From Caldisericota bacterium (GTDB lineage: Bacteria > Caldisericota > Caldisericia > Cryosericales > Cryosericaceae), in NCBI GenBank assembly GCA_022710025.1, contig JAKLHS010000038.1, positions 1 through 6,253 of the forward strand: 6,253 nt of DNA, written 5' to 3'. A model generated the notes under the pieces. The model searched no databases, had not been told where the DNA came from, and saw only the letters and a program-made list of their open reading frames with translations. The translations under genes were made by a program, and so were the position numbers. Of this stretch, positions 1 through 6,253 are shown piece by piece (positions within the stretch are counted from its first letter, which is position 1; each line of letters opens with the position of its first letter).

Positions 1-432
1 CTGAACGGGAAGTGAATGAATCTTGGCATTGTTGATAAGCCGTCCCAACAGGGTCTCGGTGATCTTGGTCCCGGCTTTGTGAATCTTGTTCTTGCCCTCC
101 TGAACGTCTTGAGCCAGCGTCCTGCCGACCAGCTCCTCATTCGTCTGAACGTCAAAGAGGTCCGTCAGCGAGTTTTGCACGATAGAGCCGGCAGGAACAT
201 ATCGGAACGATTCAACGCCTGCATGCGTCAGGTCCGCGAGTTGTTCCTTGGTAATTTCAACCCCAATGAGATCCCGTTGTTCCTCGGTTTCGGCAGCGGG
301 CTCAAACGATATCGGCACCATGCGGATTTCGTCCGGCGCGCTCGCTTCATCTGCATCCGATGCCAGCATGACAGGCAGGACGTCAACGGGGAATGTTCCG
401 GCGCTCAGATCCGTCGCGCTCACCAGAGGAGA
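1..432 (-). other. Apparent lineage-specific insertion in RpoB with two SI1-like modules (residues ~667-810, continuing off the edge)
   Basis: After SMEGRVV and the strand ending VDAERIKV (residues 635-666), most bacterial RpoBs go within about 10-25 residues into the RSNQ-containing block and then GQNVLVAF. Here at least 145 residues intervene and that block is not reached before the window ends. The segment has an acidic stretch (ASDADEASAPDE), then ITKEQLADLTHAGVE (from residue 726), then VGRTLAQDV (768-776), AGTKITETLLGRL (786-798) and IHSLPV. This pattern resembles, from memory, the E. coli beta SI1 region (RITARHIRQLEKDDV, then AGKVVAKDY, then ANMELSLDLLAKL), but that region sits in the beta lobe rather than here. 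The alignment is by eye. The segment may be a duplicated or relocated beta-beta-prime module; its left limit is unknown. Confidence 0.6.
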
Positions 433-2430
433 TACTTTGATTCTCTCTGCGTCCACAAAGGAAACAAATCCATCCATGTCGCTCAAAACGAGATCGCCGT
501 TGTCGCGAACGACACGTCCTTCCATTGATGTCGATACACGTGCACGGTCCGGTCTCACGAGCGGAACAGCCTGGCGTTGCATGTTGCAGCCCATGAGGGC
601 TCGGTTTGCGTCGTCGTGCTCAAGGAATGGAATAAGGGACGCCGAAATGCCGAATATCTGTGACGGCAGCAAATCTATGTAATCAACTTTCTCTGCCGGG
701 AGCTCCTTAGGAAGAATCTCTCCACCCTCACTTCTCTGCCGTGCTATGACGGCTCCGGCAGTAATACGATTTCTGTCATCGACTGCCGTGTTTGCCTGAG
801 CTATGGAGTGATGCTCCTCTTCTTCGGCGTCCATGTACGCCACATTCGTCTCATCTTTGCGACCGCTTTCTACCTTGGCGTATGGCGCCGTGATGAATCC
901 ATAGTCATCCAGCATGGCGTAGGAGCTCAAACTATTGATCAGGCCTATGTTCCCTCCCTCAGGAGTCTCGATAGGGCATATGCGGCTGTAGTGAGAGGAA
1001 TGGATATCTCGAACCTCCACGCCGGCACGCTTTCTGTTCAAACCGCCGGGGCCAAGTGAGCTCAGCCTTCTCTTGTGTGCCAGACTGGAAAGCGGATTGA
1101 TCTGCTCCATGAACTGTGACAGCTGACTTTGTCCGAAGAAGTTTCTGATCGACGAGATAACGGGTTTCGTGTTCAGGACGTTCTGCAGGTTCATCATCTG
1201 TTCTGATGAGTAGATCGTCACCTTATCACGCGTCGCCTTGGCAACCTTCAGCATGCTGTCCTGGATCTCTTCAGCCAGAAGCTCGCCCACTCTTCGAATG
1301 CGCCTGTTGGCCAGACTATCGATGTCGTCGAAGTTGGCTCTTCGCTCACGGATATCAATGAGGTGCCGAATGATGGCAATGTAGTCATCCTTCGTCAGGA
1401 CGGCGGAATCCGTTGCCGTGTTGAACCGTTTGTTGATCTTGTGTCGCCCTATCGGGCTGAACGTGTTGAACGCGGAATCCGTCAGCAGCGTGGATAGCAG
1501 GCTTTGCGCCGCTTCCAGGGTAAGGCGTTCCTTCGGCTGCATCTCCTTGAAAATCTGCTTGACAGCTTCTTCCTGCCCCACTGTTTTGTCTATCTTCAAT
1601 GTCTTGACGACCCACCGGTCCAGCTGTCGACTGCTGACCAAGAACGATGCATTCCCTGATTTTTCAAGTAAGCGGATGATTTTTGCCGTTACCGCGCTAC
1701 CCTCGCCGACAATCTCCTTGCCCTTCGTGTCGAGAAGCGGTTCCGCCGCCGTATAATTGGTTGTCTGGCACAACGTTTTGAGCTGATCCACAGGGATGCG
1801 CTCTGTCTTTTCAAAGGTGAAGAGCTCGTCGATTTCCTCATTCGACCCGACGCCGAGCGCCTTGAGTACCAGTGTTACCGGAACCTTGCGGGCCTTCTTG
1901 CGGAGGCGTGTATATATGACCTCATCCTTGCCTGCCTCGATCTCCATCCAATTGCCGCGGTCAGGAATGAGCGTCACCATGTATACTTGCGCTCCAGACA
2001 ATTTATCCTTGCCGCCTTCGAAGTAGACGCCGGGCGAGCGTACCAGCTGAGATACGATAACGCGTTCTGCACCGTTGATGAGGAATGTACCATACGGGGT
2101 CATGAGCGGAATCTGTGTGACGATGAGCGGCTGCTCGCGGATCTCGCCGGTCTCCTTATTGATCAGGCGGAAGTTTGCGCGCACCATGGCTTCGTAACTG
2201 AGACCCGCCTTGCGGCAATCCTCCATCGACTTGCTCGGCGACTCGATATCGTGGCTGACGTACTCGATGCGCAATTTGGCTGTATCTATGGGGAATACTC
2301 TTTCAAAGATCTGAGCCAGTCCAGCTCCCAGAAGCCAGTCGTATGAGGTCTTCTGAAGCTGGAGGAGATCGGGCATCGCGTAACTTGATTTGATCTTGGT
2401 GAAGTCTATACTGTCTCCTGCCGCGCGCAT
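1..2430 (-). CDS. rpoB: DNA-directed RNA polymerase subunit beta, RpoB (5' part, C-terminus off the left edge)
   Basis: This is the beta subunit of the core RNA polymerase, which forms one side of the active-site cleft and the rifampicin pocket. The frame is open for 810 codons from the ATG at 2430 to the window edge without a stop. Recognisable blocks in order are: the N-terminal protrusion with TPYGTFLINGAERVIVSQL and RSPGVYF; the DDIDSLANRRIRRVGELL block; the rifampicin region (residues 431-460, FFGQSQLSQFM then HKRRLSSLGPGGL); CPIETPEGGNIGLINSLS; and SLIPFLEHDDANRALMGCNMQRQAVP. The lobe is compact, with no SI1 insertion like that of E. coli, so numbering trails E. coli by about 74 at the rifampicin region. 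From about residue 667 the sequence leaves the usual family path into an apparent insertion. The start is supported by AAAGGAG 4 nt upstream. The gene follows a glycosyltransferase rather than rplL and seems to have its own promoter. rpoC is expected beyond the left edge but is not visible. Confidence 0.98.
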   Translation of the reverse strand, partial: MRAAGDSIDFTKIKSSYAMPDLLQLQKTSYDWLLGAGLAQIFERVFPIDTAKLRIEYVSHDIESPSKSMEDCRKAGLSYEAMVRANFRLINKETGEIREQPLIVTQIPLMTPYGTFLINGAERVIVSQLVRSPGVYFEGGKDKLSGAQVYMVTLIPDRGNWMEIEAGKDEVIYTRLRKKARKVPVTLVLKALGVGSNEEIDELFTFEKTERIPVDQLKTLCQTTNYTAAEPLLDTKGKEIVGEGSAVTAKIIRLLEKSGNASFLVSSRQLDRWVVKTLKIDKTVGQEEAVKQIFKEMQPKERLTLEAAQSLLSTLLTDSAFNTFSPIGRHKINKRFNTATDSAVLTKDDYIAIIRHLIDIRERRANFDDIDSLANRRIRRVGELLAEEIQDSMLKVAKATRDKVTIYSSEQMMNLQNVLNTKPVISSIRNFFGQSQLSQFMEQINPLSSLAHKRRLSSLGPGGLNRKRAGVEVRDIHSSHYSRICPIETPEGGNIGLINSLSSYAMLDDYGFITAPYAKVESGRKDETNVAYMDAEEEEHHSIAQANTAVDDRNRITAGAVIARQRSEGGEILPKELPAEKVDYIDLLPSQIFGISASLIPFLEHDDANRALMGCNMQRQAVPLVRPDRARVSTSMEGRVVRDNGDLVLSDMDGFVSFVDAERIKVSPLVSATDLSAGTFPVDVLPVMLASDADEASAPDEIRMVPISFEPAAETEEQRDLIGVEITKEQLADLTHAGVESFRYVPAGSIVQNSLTDLFDVQTNEELVGRTLAQDVQEGKNKIHKAGTKITETLLGRLINNAKIHSLPVQ
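1051..1131 (-). other. Rifampicin-resistance-determining region of RpoB (residues 434-460)
   Basis: The segment aligns without gaps to E. coli RpoB 508-534, offset 74. Conserved contacts remain: Q439 (E. coli Q513), H452 (H526), R455 (R529) and S457 (S531). Differences from E. coli by eye are S508Q, D516E (residue 442, codon 1105-1107), N518I (residue 444, codon 1099-1101), E523S, I524L, T525A, I530L and A532S. D516 and N518 are known positions of rifampicin-resistance changes in E. coli and Mycobacterium, though Glu and Ile specifically may or may not have that effect. Confidence 0.85.
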
Positions 2431-2433
2431 GGC

Positions 2434-2441
2434 TCTCCTTT
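2434..2441 (-). promoter_or_regulatory. Ribosome binding site of rpoB
   Basis: Read on the minus strand, AAAGGAGA stands just before the ATG, with the AAAGGAG core 4 nt away. This is a strong match to the anti-Shine-Dalgarno sequence, with a spacing on the short side. It fixes the start at 2430; no alternative start with a comparable site is seen nearby. Confidence 0.7.
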
Positions 2442-2472
2442 CACGTCGGGATCGGAATAGGGTCAAATAATA

Positions 2473-2500
2473 AGTGTACTCCAATCGCTGTCCCAGTCAA
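2473..2500 (-). promoter_or_regulatory. Sigma70-type promoter for rpoB
   Basis: On the minus strand a -35 box TTGACT (2495-2500, 5 of 6 to consensus) is followed by a 16-bp spacer and a -10 box TACACT (2473-2478, 4 of 6). Transcription would start near 2466, giving a leader of about 35 nt with the strong ribosome binding site. The local sequence just downstream of the -10 (TTATTATTT) is AT-rich. This is the only such pair I see in the 212-bp gap between the glycosyltransferase gene and rpoB, so it is the likely independent promoter for rpoB. No experimental support is possible from sequence alone. Confidence 0.6.
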
Positions 2501-2518
2501 CCGGTGATGCATCACGGG
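2501..2518. promoter_or_regulatory. Palindrome directly upstream of the rpoB -35 box, possible operator
   Basis: GTGATGCATCAC (2504-2515) is a perfect 12-bp palindrome. It extends to 18 bp (2501-2518) with a single mismatched pair at 2503/2516. The element ends exactly where the -35 hexamer (2495-2500) begins, spanning roughly -35 to -52 relative to the inferred start. That position is typical for an activator site, or for a repressor that blocks RNA polymerase. I do not recognise it as the site of a known regulator. Confidence 0.4.
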
Positions 2519-2642
2519 CTGCGACGGCAAATGGTTCTTTGTGGCTGCGTTTCGTCCTTCACTTCACGATTTACTCATCCTGCCTCGTTGCTTGAAGCGG
2601 CCAGCCCGCCGTGGATGTTCAAAGCCTCTCGCGCCGGTCACT

Positions 2643-3311
2643 TCATTGTCGCAGAAGCCCATACCGGATAAGCGCCCCGACAAATCTCAATGTGTCCGTC
2701 ACCGAGTTGAACTTGCTTTGCGCTTGCGTCCTGTAGATCGTCCGGGTCGGCACGAATCCGATTCTCTGACCAGATCTCGCAGCCTTGAAAATCACTTCTG
2801 TTTCAAGGTCATACTTGTTTGCTCTCAGAGGTAACGCCATGACCGATGACAGCCGATAATATCGAAACCCGTTCTGGCTATCCGGAACAACGTGCCCAAG
2901 AAACAGGCTGATCAACGTGGAGGAAATGCGATTCGCGAATCGCCGGATCAGAGGCATGCCTGCAACGTCGGACATCCTGTTTCCGATAACGATATCGTAC
3001 CCCTCTTCCGCTTCCTTGATGAAGAGGGGAATCTCGGCCGGGTCGTGTTGTCCGTCTGCATCAATCGTGACAGCCCCATCATATCCCTGGTCGGCAAGGA
3101 ACCGGAATCCGGTTTTCAATGCAGCTCCCTTGCCCCTGTTTTCTTCATGTCGCAGCACTATCGCTCCTGCCTTACTCGATGCTTGACTGGTATGATCGAC
3201 CGACCCGTCGTCGACCACCACCGCGCACGTCACGAAAGGAACCACTCCCCGCACTACATTTCCAATGTTGTTTTCCTCGTTCAATGCCGGGATGAGGGCA
3301 GCTATCTTCAT
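2643..3311 (-). CDS. Family 2 glycosyltransferase, DPM1/polyprenyl-phosphate sugar synthase-like
   Basis: This 222-residue GT-A fold enzyme likely transfers a sugar from a nucleotide-sugar donor, in this subfamily commonly to a polyprenyl phosphate at the inner membrane face. Seen in the sequence: an N-terminal IPALNEENNIG (7-17), VVDDGSVDHT (32-41) with the nucleotide-binding Asp pair, HEENRGKGAALKTGF (55-69), and the metal-binding DADGQHDP (84-91). These are followed by GNRM, DSQNGFRYYR (144-153) and DLETEV (168-173), all typical of DPM1-like proteins. There is no C-terminal membrane helix pair, so it is a single-domain, probably peripheral form. The ATG overlaps the acyltransferase stop as ATGA, and TGGAG lies 9 nt upstream. 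The neighbouring acyltransferase suggests glycolipid or lipid-carrier work. The donor and acceptor cannot be read from sequence; an undecaprenyl-phosphate glucosyl- or mannosyltransferase is the best guess. Confidence 0.93.
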   Translation of the reverse strand: MKIAALIPALNEENNIGNVVRGVVPFVTCAVVVDDGSVDHTSQASSKAGAIVLRHEENRGKGAALKTGFRFLADQGYDGAVTIDADGQHDPAEIPLFIKEAEEGYDIVIGNRMSDVAGMPLIRRFANRISSTLISLFLGHVVPDSQNGFRYYRLSSVMALPLRANKYDLETEVIFKAARSGQRIGFVPTRTIYRTQAQSKFNSVTDTLRFVGALIRYGLLRQ

Positions 3312-4165
3312 GCGATTCCGCTCCAGAAGTCGTAGAAATTGAGGAACTGCGTTGGATCCTTGTTGACGATGTTCTCATACTGATATGCATAGTCCTGTAT
3401 GAACGACGCGATCCAGGAAGTCTCGTCCGCTCCCTCCGCTCGGACGGGATCGCCAAGCAGCAAAAAGTAACGTCCATCACGCTGACGCACCAAGAACCCT
3501 GGAATGCCGACAAGGCCCAATCGGTGACACAGAACTGCAGCACCCTTGGGAAAACGTACCCTGTGGCCAAAAAAGGCTATTTCCTGGCCACCAGCACCAT
3601 ATTCCCGATCCGCGACAATAGCAATGGCATCTCCTTCCGGCAGGCCTCGAAGGAGCTGTCGGAGACCATATCGCATGTCGTGCGCCACGAGCCCGAAACG
3701 GTCTCGAAGTGTCTCGTATAGACGTTCGACGACGGGGCTGGCATGCATCAGTGCCACCGCATGCGTCCTGAAGCCGCACTCTCCAAGGATCGCACCGGCA
3801 AGCTCCCAATTTCCGTAATGCCCCGTGACGATGCAGAATGGTTTTCCGGCTGTCTTTTCCTGAATCGTCGAGCGTAACGCCGCAGAATTCACGGCCATGA
3901 AGCGCACCTGCTCATCCGACAGGGATGGAATGCTGAAAAAATCGACGAGGTTCAGGCCGGATTGTACGAATGTCTGGACAGCGAGATGGAAACGGGTGCG
4001 ATGACTTGCCTCAGGGCGAATGATCCGCAGATTGGCAAACACGCCTCTCCTCTGCTCTGTGTTGAAGCAGAAATAGCCAAGAGCGATAATCTTCGCTATC
4101 AGATGCTTGAGCCATGCGGGCGCTGCTGCGGCAGCCTTGAAAGCGACAACGTACCAGAAAGCCAT
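3308..4165 (-). CDS. LpxL/HtrB-like lysophospholipid or lipid A acyltransferase
   Basis: This 285-residue membrane-associated acyltransferase belongs to the LpxL/HtrB (lipid A biosynthesis acyltransferase) family, which moves an acyl chain onto a lipid or glycolipid acceptor at the cytoplasmic membrane. The catalytic HX4E motif is HYGNWE (116-121), within TGHYGNWELAG. Other family marks are ANLRIIRPE near 44-52, the D186-R187 stretch followed by FFG (198-200) and FPKGAAVL (205-212), and a C-terminal PTQFLNFYDFW (271-281), the counterpart of the family's P-x-QW-FYRFW end. Residues about 5-33 are hydrophobic and probably anchor it. The length is near the family norm of about 290-310. The ATG lies 3 nt after the Nudix stop without a clear ribosome binding site, which suggests translational coupling. 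PatA-type mannoside acyltransferases share this fold, so the acceptor is uncertain. Confidence 0.92.
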   Translation of the reverse strand: MAFWYVVAFKAAAAAPAWLKHLIAKIIALGYFCFNTEQRRGVFANLRIIRPEASHRTRFHLAVQTFVQSGLNLVDFFSIPSLSDEQVRFMAVNSAALRSTIQEKTAGKPFCIVTGHYGNWELAGAILGECGFRTHAVALMHASPVVERLYETLRDRFGLVAHDMRYGLRQLLRGLPEGDAIAIVADREYGAGGQEIAFFGHRVRFPKGAAVLCHRLGLVGIPGFLVRQRDGRYFLLLGDPVRAEGADETSWIASFIQDYAYQYENIVNKDPTQFLNFYDFWSGIA

Positions 4166-4168
4166 GCG

Positions 4169-4729
4169 TCAGGGGATCGCGGTCGCCCGTGATGCTGCGT
4201 ACCAGAGCAGCCCGATAAGGGTCTTGGCATCGTCGATGGCTCCTGTCAGACACTGCTGAAGGGCATCCGCCAGAGGAACAACGAACACCTCTATGAACTC
4301 ATCCGCATCAGCTTCGGGATTGCCCTGTCGTAACCCGGAAGCAATATACAGCGTGAGCTTCTCGTCGACGAATCCCGGGCTTGGCCAGAAGCAGATCCCC
4401 CGTTTCCATGTCGCAGCCGTGAAACCAGTTTCCTCACGCAGTTCGCGTCGTGCCGCGGCCAACGGCGATTCACCATATCCCTTCCGACCAGCCGGGATCT
4501 CCACGGTGATCTTCTCGGGCGCGGGCCTGTACTGGCGTACCAGAACCACCCCGTCGTCCTGGGTGATCGCCACAATACAGACGGCTCCTCCCTCGTATGT
4601 GACGACGTCGCGGCGAGCACGTCGCCCATCTGGAAGCCGGACGGTCTTGTCCAATAGCTGTATGCACGTGCCCCTGTAGACAAGCTGTGTTCGCTCGACT
4701 TCTTCTGCTAATCCTCTGGCCGCTCTCAA
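4169..4729 (-). CDS. Nudix hydrolase, ADP-ribose pyrophosphatase-like
   Basis: The product (186 residues) is a Nudix hydrolase of the NudF/ADP-sugar pyrophosphatase type, which splits ADP-ribose or a nucleotide sugar into AMP/NMP and a sugar phosphate in the cytoplasm. The complete Nudix box GX5EX7REUXEEXGU spans residues 81-103 (G81, E87, R95, E96, E99, E100, G102), with EIPAG just before it. VRQYRPAP (64-71) and SPGFVDE (117-123) are typical of ADP-ribose pyrophosphatases. The first available start is TTG at 4729, which overlaps the atpD stop as TTGA. AAGGAG (4744-4749) is 14 nt upstream, rather far, so reinitiation after atpD is likely. No ATG lies in the N-terminal region before the domain. 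Substrate specificity is inferred from the family, not proven. Confidence 0.93.
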   Translation of the reverse strand: MRAARGLAEEVERTQLVYRGTCIQLLDKTVRLPDGRRARRDVVTYEGGAVCIVAITQDDGVVLVRQYRPAPEKITVEIPAGRKGYGESPLAAARRELREETGFTAATWKRGICFWPSPGFVDEKLTLYIASGLRQGNPEADADEFIEVFVVPLADALQQCLTGAIDDAKTLIGLLWYAASRATAIP

Positions 4730-5346
4730 TGCGATCGGATCATCTCCTTGATCTTGAGAAGTCGCGTGATGGTCGATCGTTCGTTCTCGTCCAGTTTCGC
4801 AGTGATGTACCGTATCGTTTCCTCGAGATCCGGAATCATCACGTATTCCAGAGCATTGACCCTCCGCCGTGTCCGCTCGATCTCATCCGCCATCAACCGG
4901 ATACTCGTTTCGATCTCCGCCAGCTTCACGATGGAAGGAACGAGCTCATAAAGACGAACAAGGGCCGCCTCGACGCCGGCGCCTTCAAGTCCGGAAAACG
5001 ACGGCGATTCGAAATCGGACAGCGCATGGGAAAGCTTCGGCAACGGGACGTTCATGACAGTCGCTGTCGTAGCATGGATACTGAGCTTCGTTGAAACGGT
5101 ACGTGACAGGAGCTCCACTACCTCGGCAGGATATGTCGCGGTCTGTCCCGCGAAAGCAGCGAGACTGTTCGGGAGGCCTCGATCGACCGCGCTCCTGTAG
5201 CCCACGTAACGTTCAGAGAGCTCGATGAAGGTTTTCATGAGGCCCTCAAGCTTGTCCTTCAGCAGTTTGTGCCCCCGCTTCGCCAGGACATATCTCTTCT
5301 GCACTCGCAGAAGTTCCATCCTGGTCGGATTTACTCTGAGCGCCAT
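4726..5346 (-). CDS. atpD: V/A-type ATP synthase subunit D
   Basis: This 206-residue protein is the D (NtpD) subunit, the coiled-coil central stalk shaft that turns inside the A3B3 head and links it to the membrane ring. The start MALRVNPTRMELLR with KRGHKLLKDKLEGLM (23-37), and the C-terminal half with EIERTRRRVNALEYVMIP then LEETIRYI and KLDENER, are the classic paired helices of the family. The length is usual for the family (about 200-215). The ATG at 5346 has AGGAAG a few bases upstream and lies 9 nt after the atpB stop. It appears to be the last ATPase gene, as in operons ordered A-B-D; the gene after it is unrelated. Confidence 0.97.
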   Translation of the reverse strand: MALRVNPTRMELLRVQKRYVLAKRGHKLLKDKLEGLMKTFIELSERYVGYRSAVDRGLPNSLAAFAGQTATYPAEVVELLSRTVSTKLSIHATTATVMNVPLPKLSHALSDFESPSFSGLEGAGVEAALVRLYELVPSIVKLAEIETSIRLMADEIERTRRRVNALEYVMIPDLEETIRYITAKLDENERSTITRLLKIKEMIRSH

Positions 5347-5355
5347 CGCTTCCTG

Positions 5356-6253
5356 CTATGCCGTCTGTTTCGGCATGTACTTCTCGATCATTGCCGGGGA
5401 CACACGTTTCAGTTCCGCAACGGGAAGCATGGAAAGCAGATCCCAGCCGATGGACAGCGTCTGTTCTATGGACCTGTCCTCGTCGGCCCCTTGCCGAACA
5501 AAACGCCGTTCAAACTCATCAGAGAACTTGACGAATGTACGATCCGTCTCCGTCAGGGCTGATTCACCAAGAACAACAGCCAGTTCTTTGGCTTCACGAC
5601 CACGCGCGTATGCTGCAAACAGCTCATTGAGAAGTCCCGCATGATCCTCCCGCGTCTTCCCCGAGCCAATCCCCTTGTCTTTCAGGCGCGAAAGCGAAGG
5701 AAGAACGTCAATAGGCGGATAGATGCCAGCCTGGTGTAACGGCCTGCTCAGGAAAATCTGCCCCTCGGTGATATATCCGGTAAGGTCGGGGATCGGGTGT
5801 GTCTTGTCATCCTCGGGCATGGTCAGAATAGGCAGCTGGGTGATGGAACCCTTCTTGCCCTTGATGCGGCCTGCACGCTCATAGATGGTGGCAAGATCGG
5901 TATACAGATACCCGGGATATCCTCTGCGCCCGGGAACTTCTTTGCGAGCGGCAGAAACCTCTCTGAGCGCCTCACAGTAGTTTGTCATGTCCGAAAGGAT
6001 TACCAGTACGTGCATACCCATCTCATATGCGAGATACTCGGCCGCAGTCAGGGCGAAACGCGGCGTTGCGATACGCTCAATGACCGGGTCATTGGCAAGA
6101 TTCATGAACAGTACGGACTGATTGATAGCTCCGCTCTTGCGAAAATCAGAGATGAAGTAGTCGGCTTCCTCGAACGTAATTCCCATTGCCCCGAAAACAA
6201 CTGCGAACTCGTCACTGCCGGTCAGCACACGAGCCTGTCGCGCGATCTGCGCG
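5356..6253 (-). CDS. atpB: V/A-type ATP synthase subunit B (C-terminal 298 residues, 5' end off the right edge)
   Basis: This is the non-catalytic nucleotide-binding-fold subunit (NtpB) of the peripheral A3B3 head of a V/A-type rotary ATPase. The frame is open to the window edge, where it reads AQIARQARV before the first internal GTG at 6228, so that GTG is not the start. Family marks include [92 protein letters not shown] and GKTREDH. Full-length B subunits are about 430-470 residues, so roughly the first third is missing. The stop is TAG. The catalytic subunit A is expected just beyond the right edge. Whether the enzyme makes ATP or pumps ions cannot be told from this subunit. Confidence 0.98.
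   Translation of the reverse strand, partial: AQIARQARVLTGSDEFAVVFGAMGITFEEADYFISDFRKSGAINQSVLFMNLANDPVIERIATPRFALTAAEYLAYEMGMHVLVILSDMTNYCEALREVSAARKEVPGRRGYPGYLYTDLATIYERAGRIKGKKGSITQLPILTMPEDDKTHPIPDLTGYITEGQIFLSRPLHQAGIYPPIDVLPSLSRLKDKGIGSGKTREDHAGLLNELFAAYARGREAKELAVVLGESALTETDRTFVKFSDEFERRFVRQGADEDRSIEQTLSIGWDLLSMLPVAELKRVSPAMIEKYMPKQTA

Noticed and set aside
16..2346. Several open plus-strand frames of 65-170 codons opposite rpoB
   Set aside because: They lie antisense to a continuous, strongly conserved rpoB frame. Their translations show no recognisable family and are low-complexity or arginine/serine-rich mirror products.
2442..2513. Short minus-strand frame of about 23 codons starting at the ATG inside the palindrome (MHHRLTG...)
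   Set aside because: It has no ribosome binding site, spans the promoter boxes and would start upstream of the inferred transcription start, so it is probably chance.
2591..2624. Imperfect hairpin after the glycosyltransferase stop (TTGAA/TTCAA with an inner GCGG/CCGC) as a terminator
   Set aside because: The stem is short with a large asymmetric internal loop, and no T-run follows on the minus strand, so I cannot support an intrinsic terminator.
2892..5644. Plus-strand and alternate-frame open frames across the glycosyltransferase, acyltransferase, Nudix and ATPase genes
   Set aside because: Each is covered by a clearly recognised gene on the minus strand with complete family motifs, and none has a supporting motif of its own.
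5356..6228. GTG at 6228 as the start of the ATPase B gene
   Set aside because: The conserved frame continues upstream (AQIARQAR) to the window edge, so the gene is truncated by the window and not started there.
1..6253. CRISPR array, insertion sequence, tRNA/rRNA, toxin-antitoxin or defence cluster
   Set aside because: Nearly the whole window is accounted for by six housekeeping-type genes. I saw no regularly spaced repeats, transposase motifs or RNA-gene signatures.

Overview
All six genes here lie on the minus strand, so they are transcribed from the right edge of the window towards the left. In order of transcription they are: the C-terminal two thirds of V/A-type ATPase subunit B (atpB), subunit D (atpD), a Nudix hydrolase of the ADP-ribose pyrophosphatase type, an LpxL/HtrB-like acyltransferase, a DPM1-like family 2 glycosyltransferase, and the first 810 codons of rpoB. 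The open plus-strand frames are antisense shadows of these genes.

The organism is a bacterium of moderate to fairly high GC with a rotary V/A-type ATPase. The LpxL-like acyltransferase fits a diderm envelope but does not prove one. Subunit D resembles the Thermus/Clostridia/archaeal type rather than the divergent spirochaete form, judged from memory of the family. RpoB is clearly bacterial but divergent. I cannot name the phylum from the sequence; a poorly sampled lineage is plausible.

Right part (about 2643-6253): one tightly packed transcription unit. The gap from atpB to atpD is 9 nt. atpD and the Nudix gene overlap as TTGA, the Nudix gene and the acyltransferase are 3 nt apart, and the acyltransferase and glycosyltransferase overlap as ATGA. 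Subunit D appears to be the last ATPase gene, since no I, K, E, C or F subunit follows it. The next three genes probably ride on the ATPase transcript: one nucleotide-sugar/ADP-ribose housekeeping enzyme and two envelope-lipid enzymes.

Middle (2431-2642): the only substantial intergenic region, 212 bp. It holds a good sigma70-type promoter for rpoB and a 12-bp perfect palindrome abutting its -35 box.

Left part (1-2430): rpoB, running off the left edge. It is not preceded by rplL or rplJ as it is in most bacteria. The rifampicin-pocket region carries unusual residues. The last ~145 visible residues (about 667-810) do not match the usual RpoB path and look like an inserted pair of SI1-like beta-beta-prime modules. 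I see no defence system, mobile element, CRISPR array, tRNA or rRNA. The points worth attention are the RpoB insertion, the RNA polymerase pocket residues, the rpoB promoter with its dyad, and the rearranged gene order.
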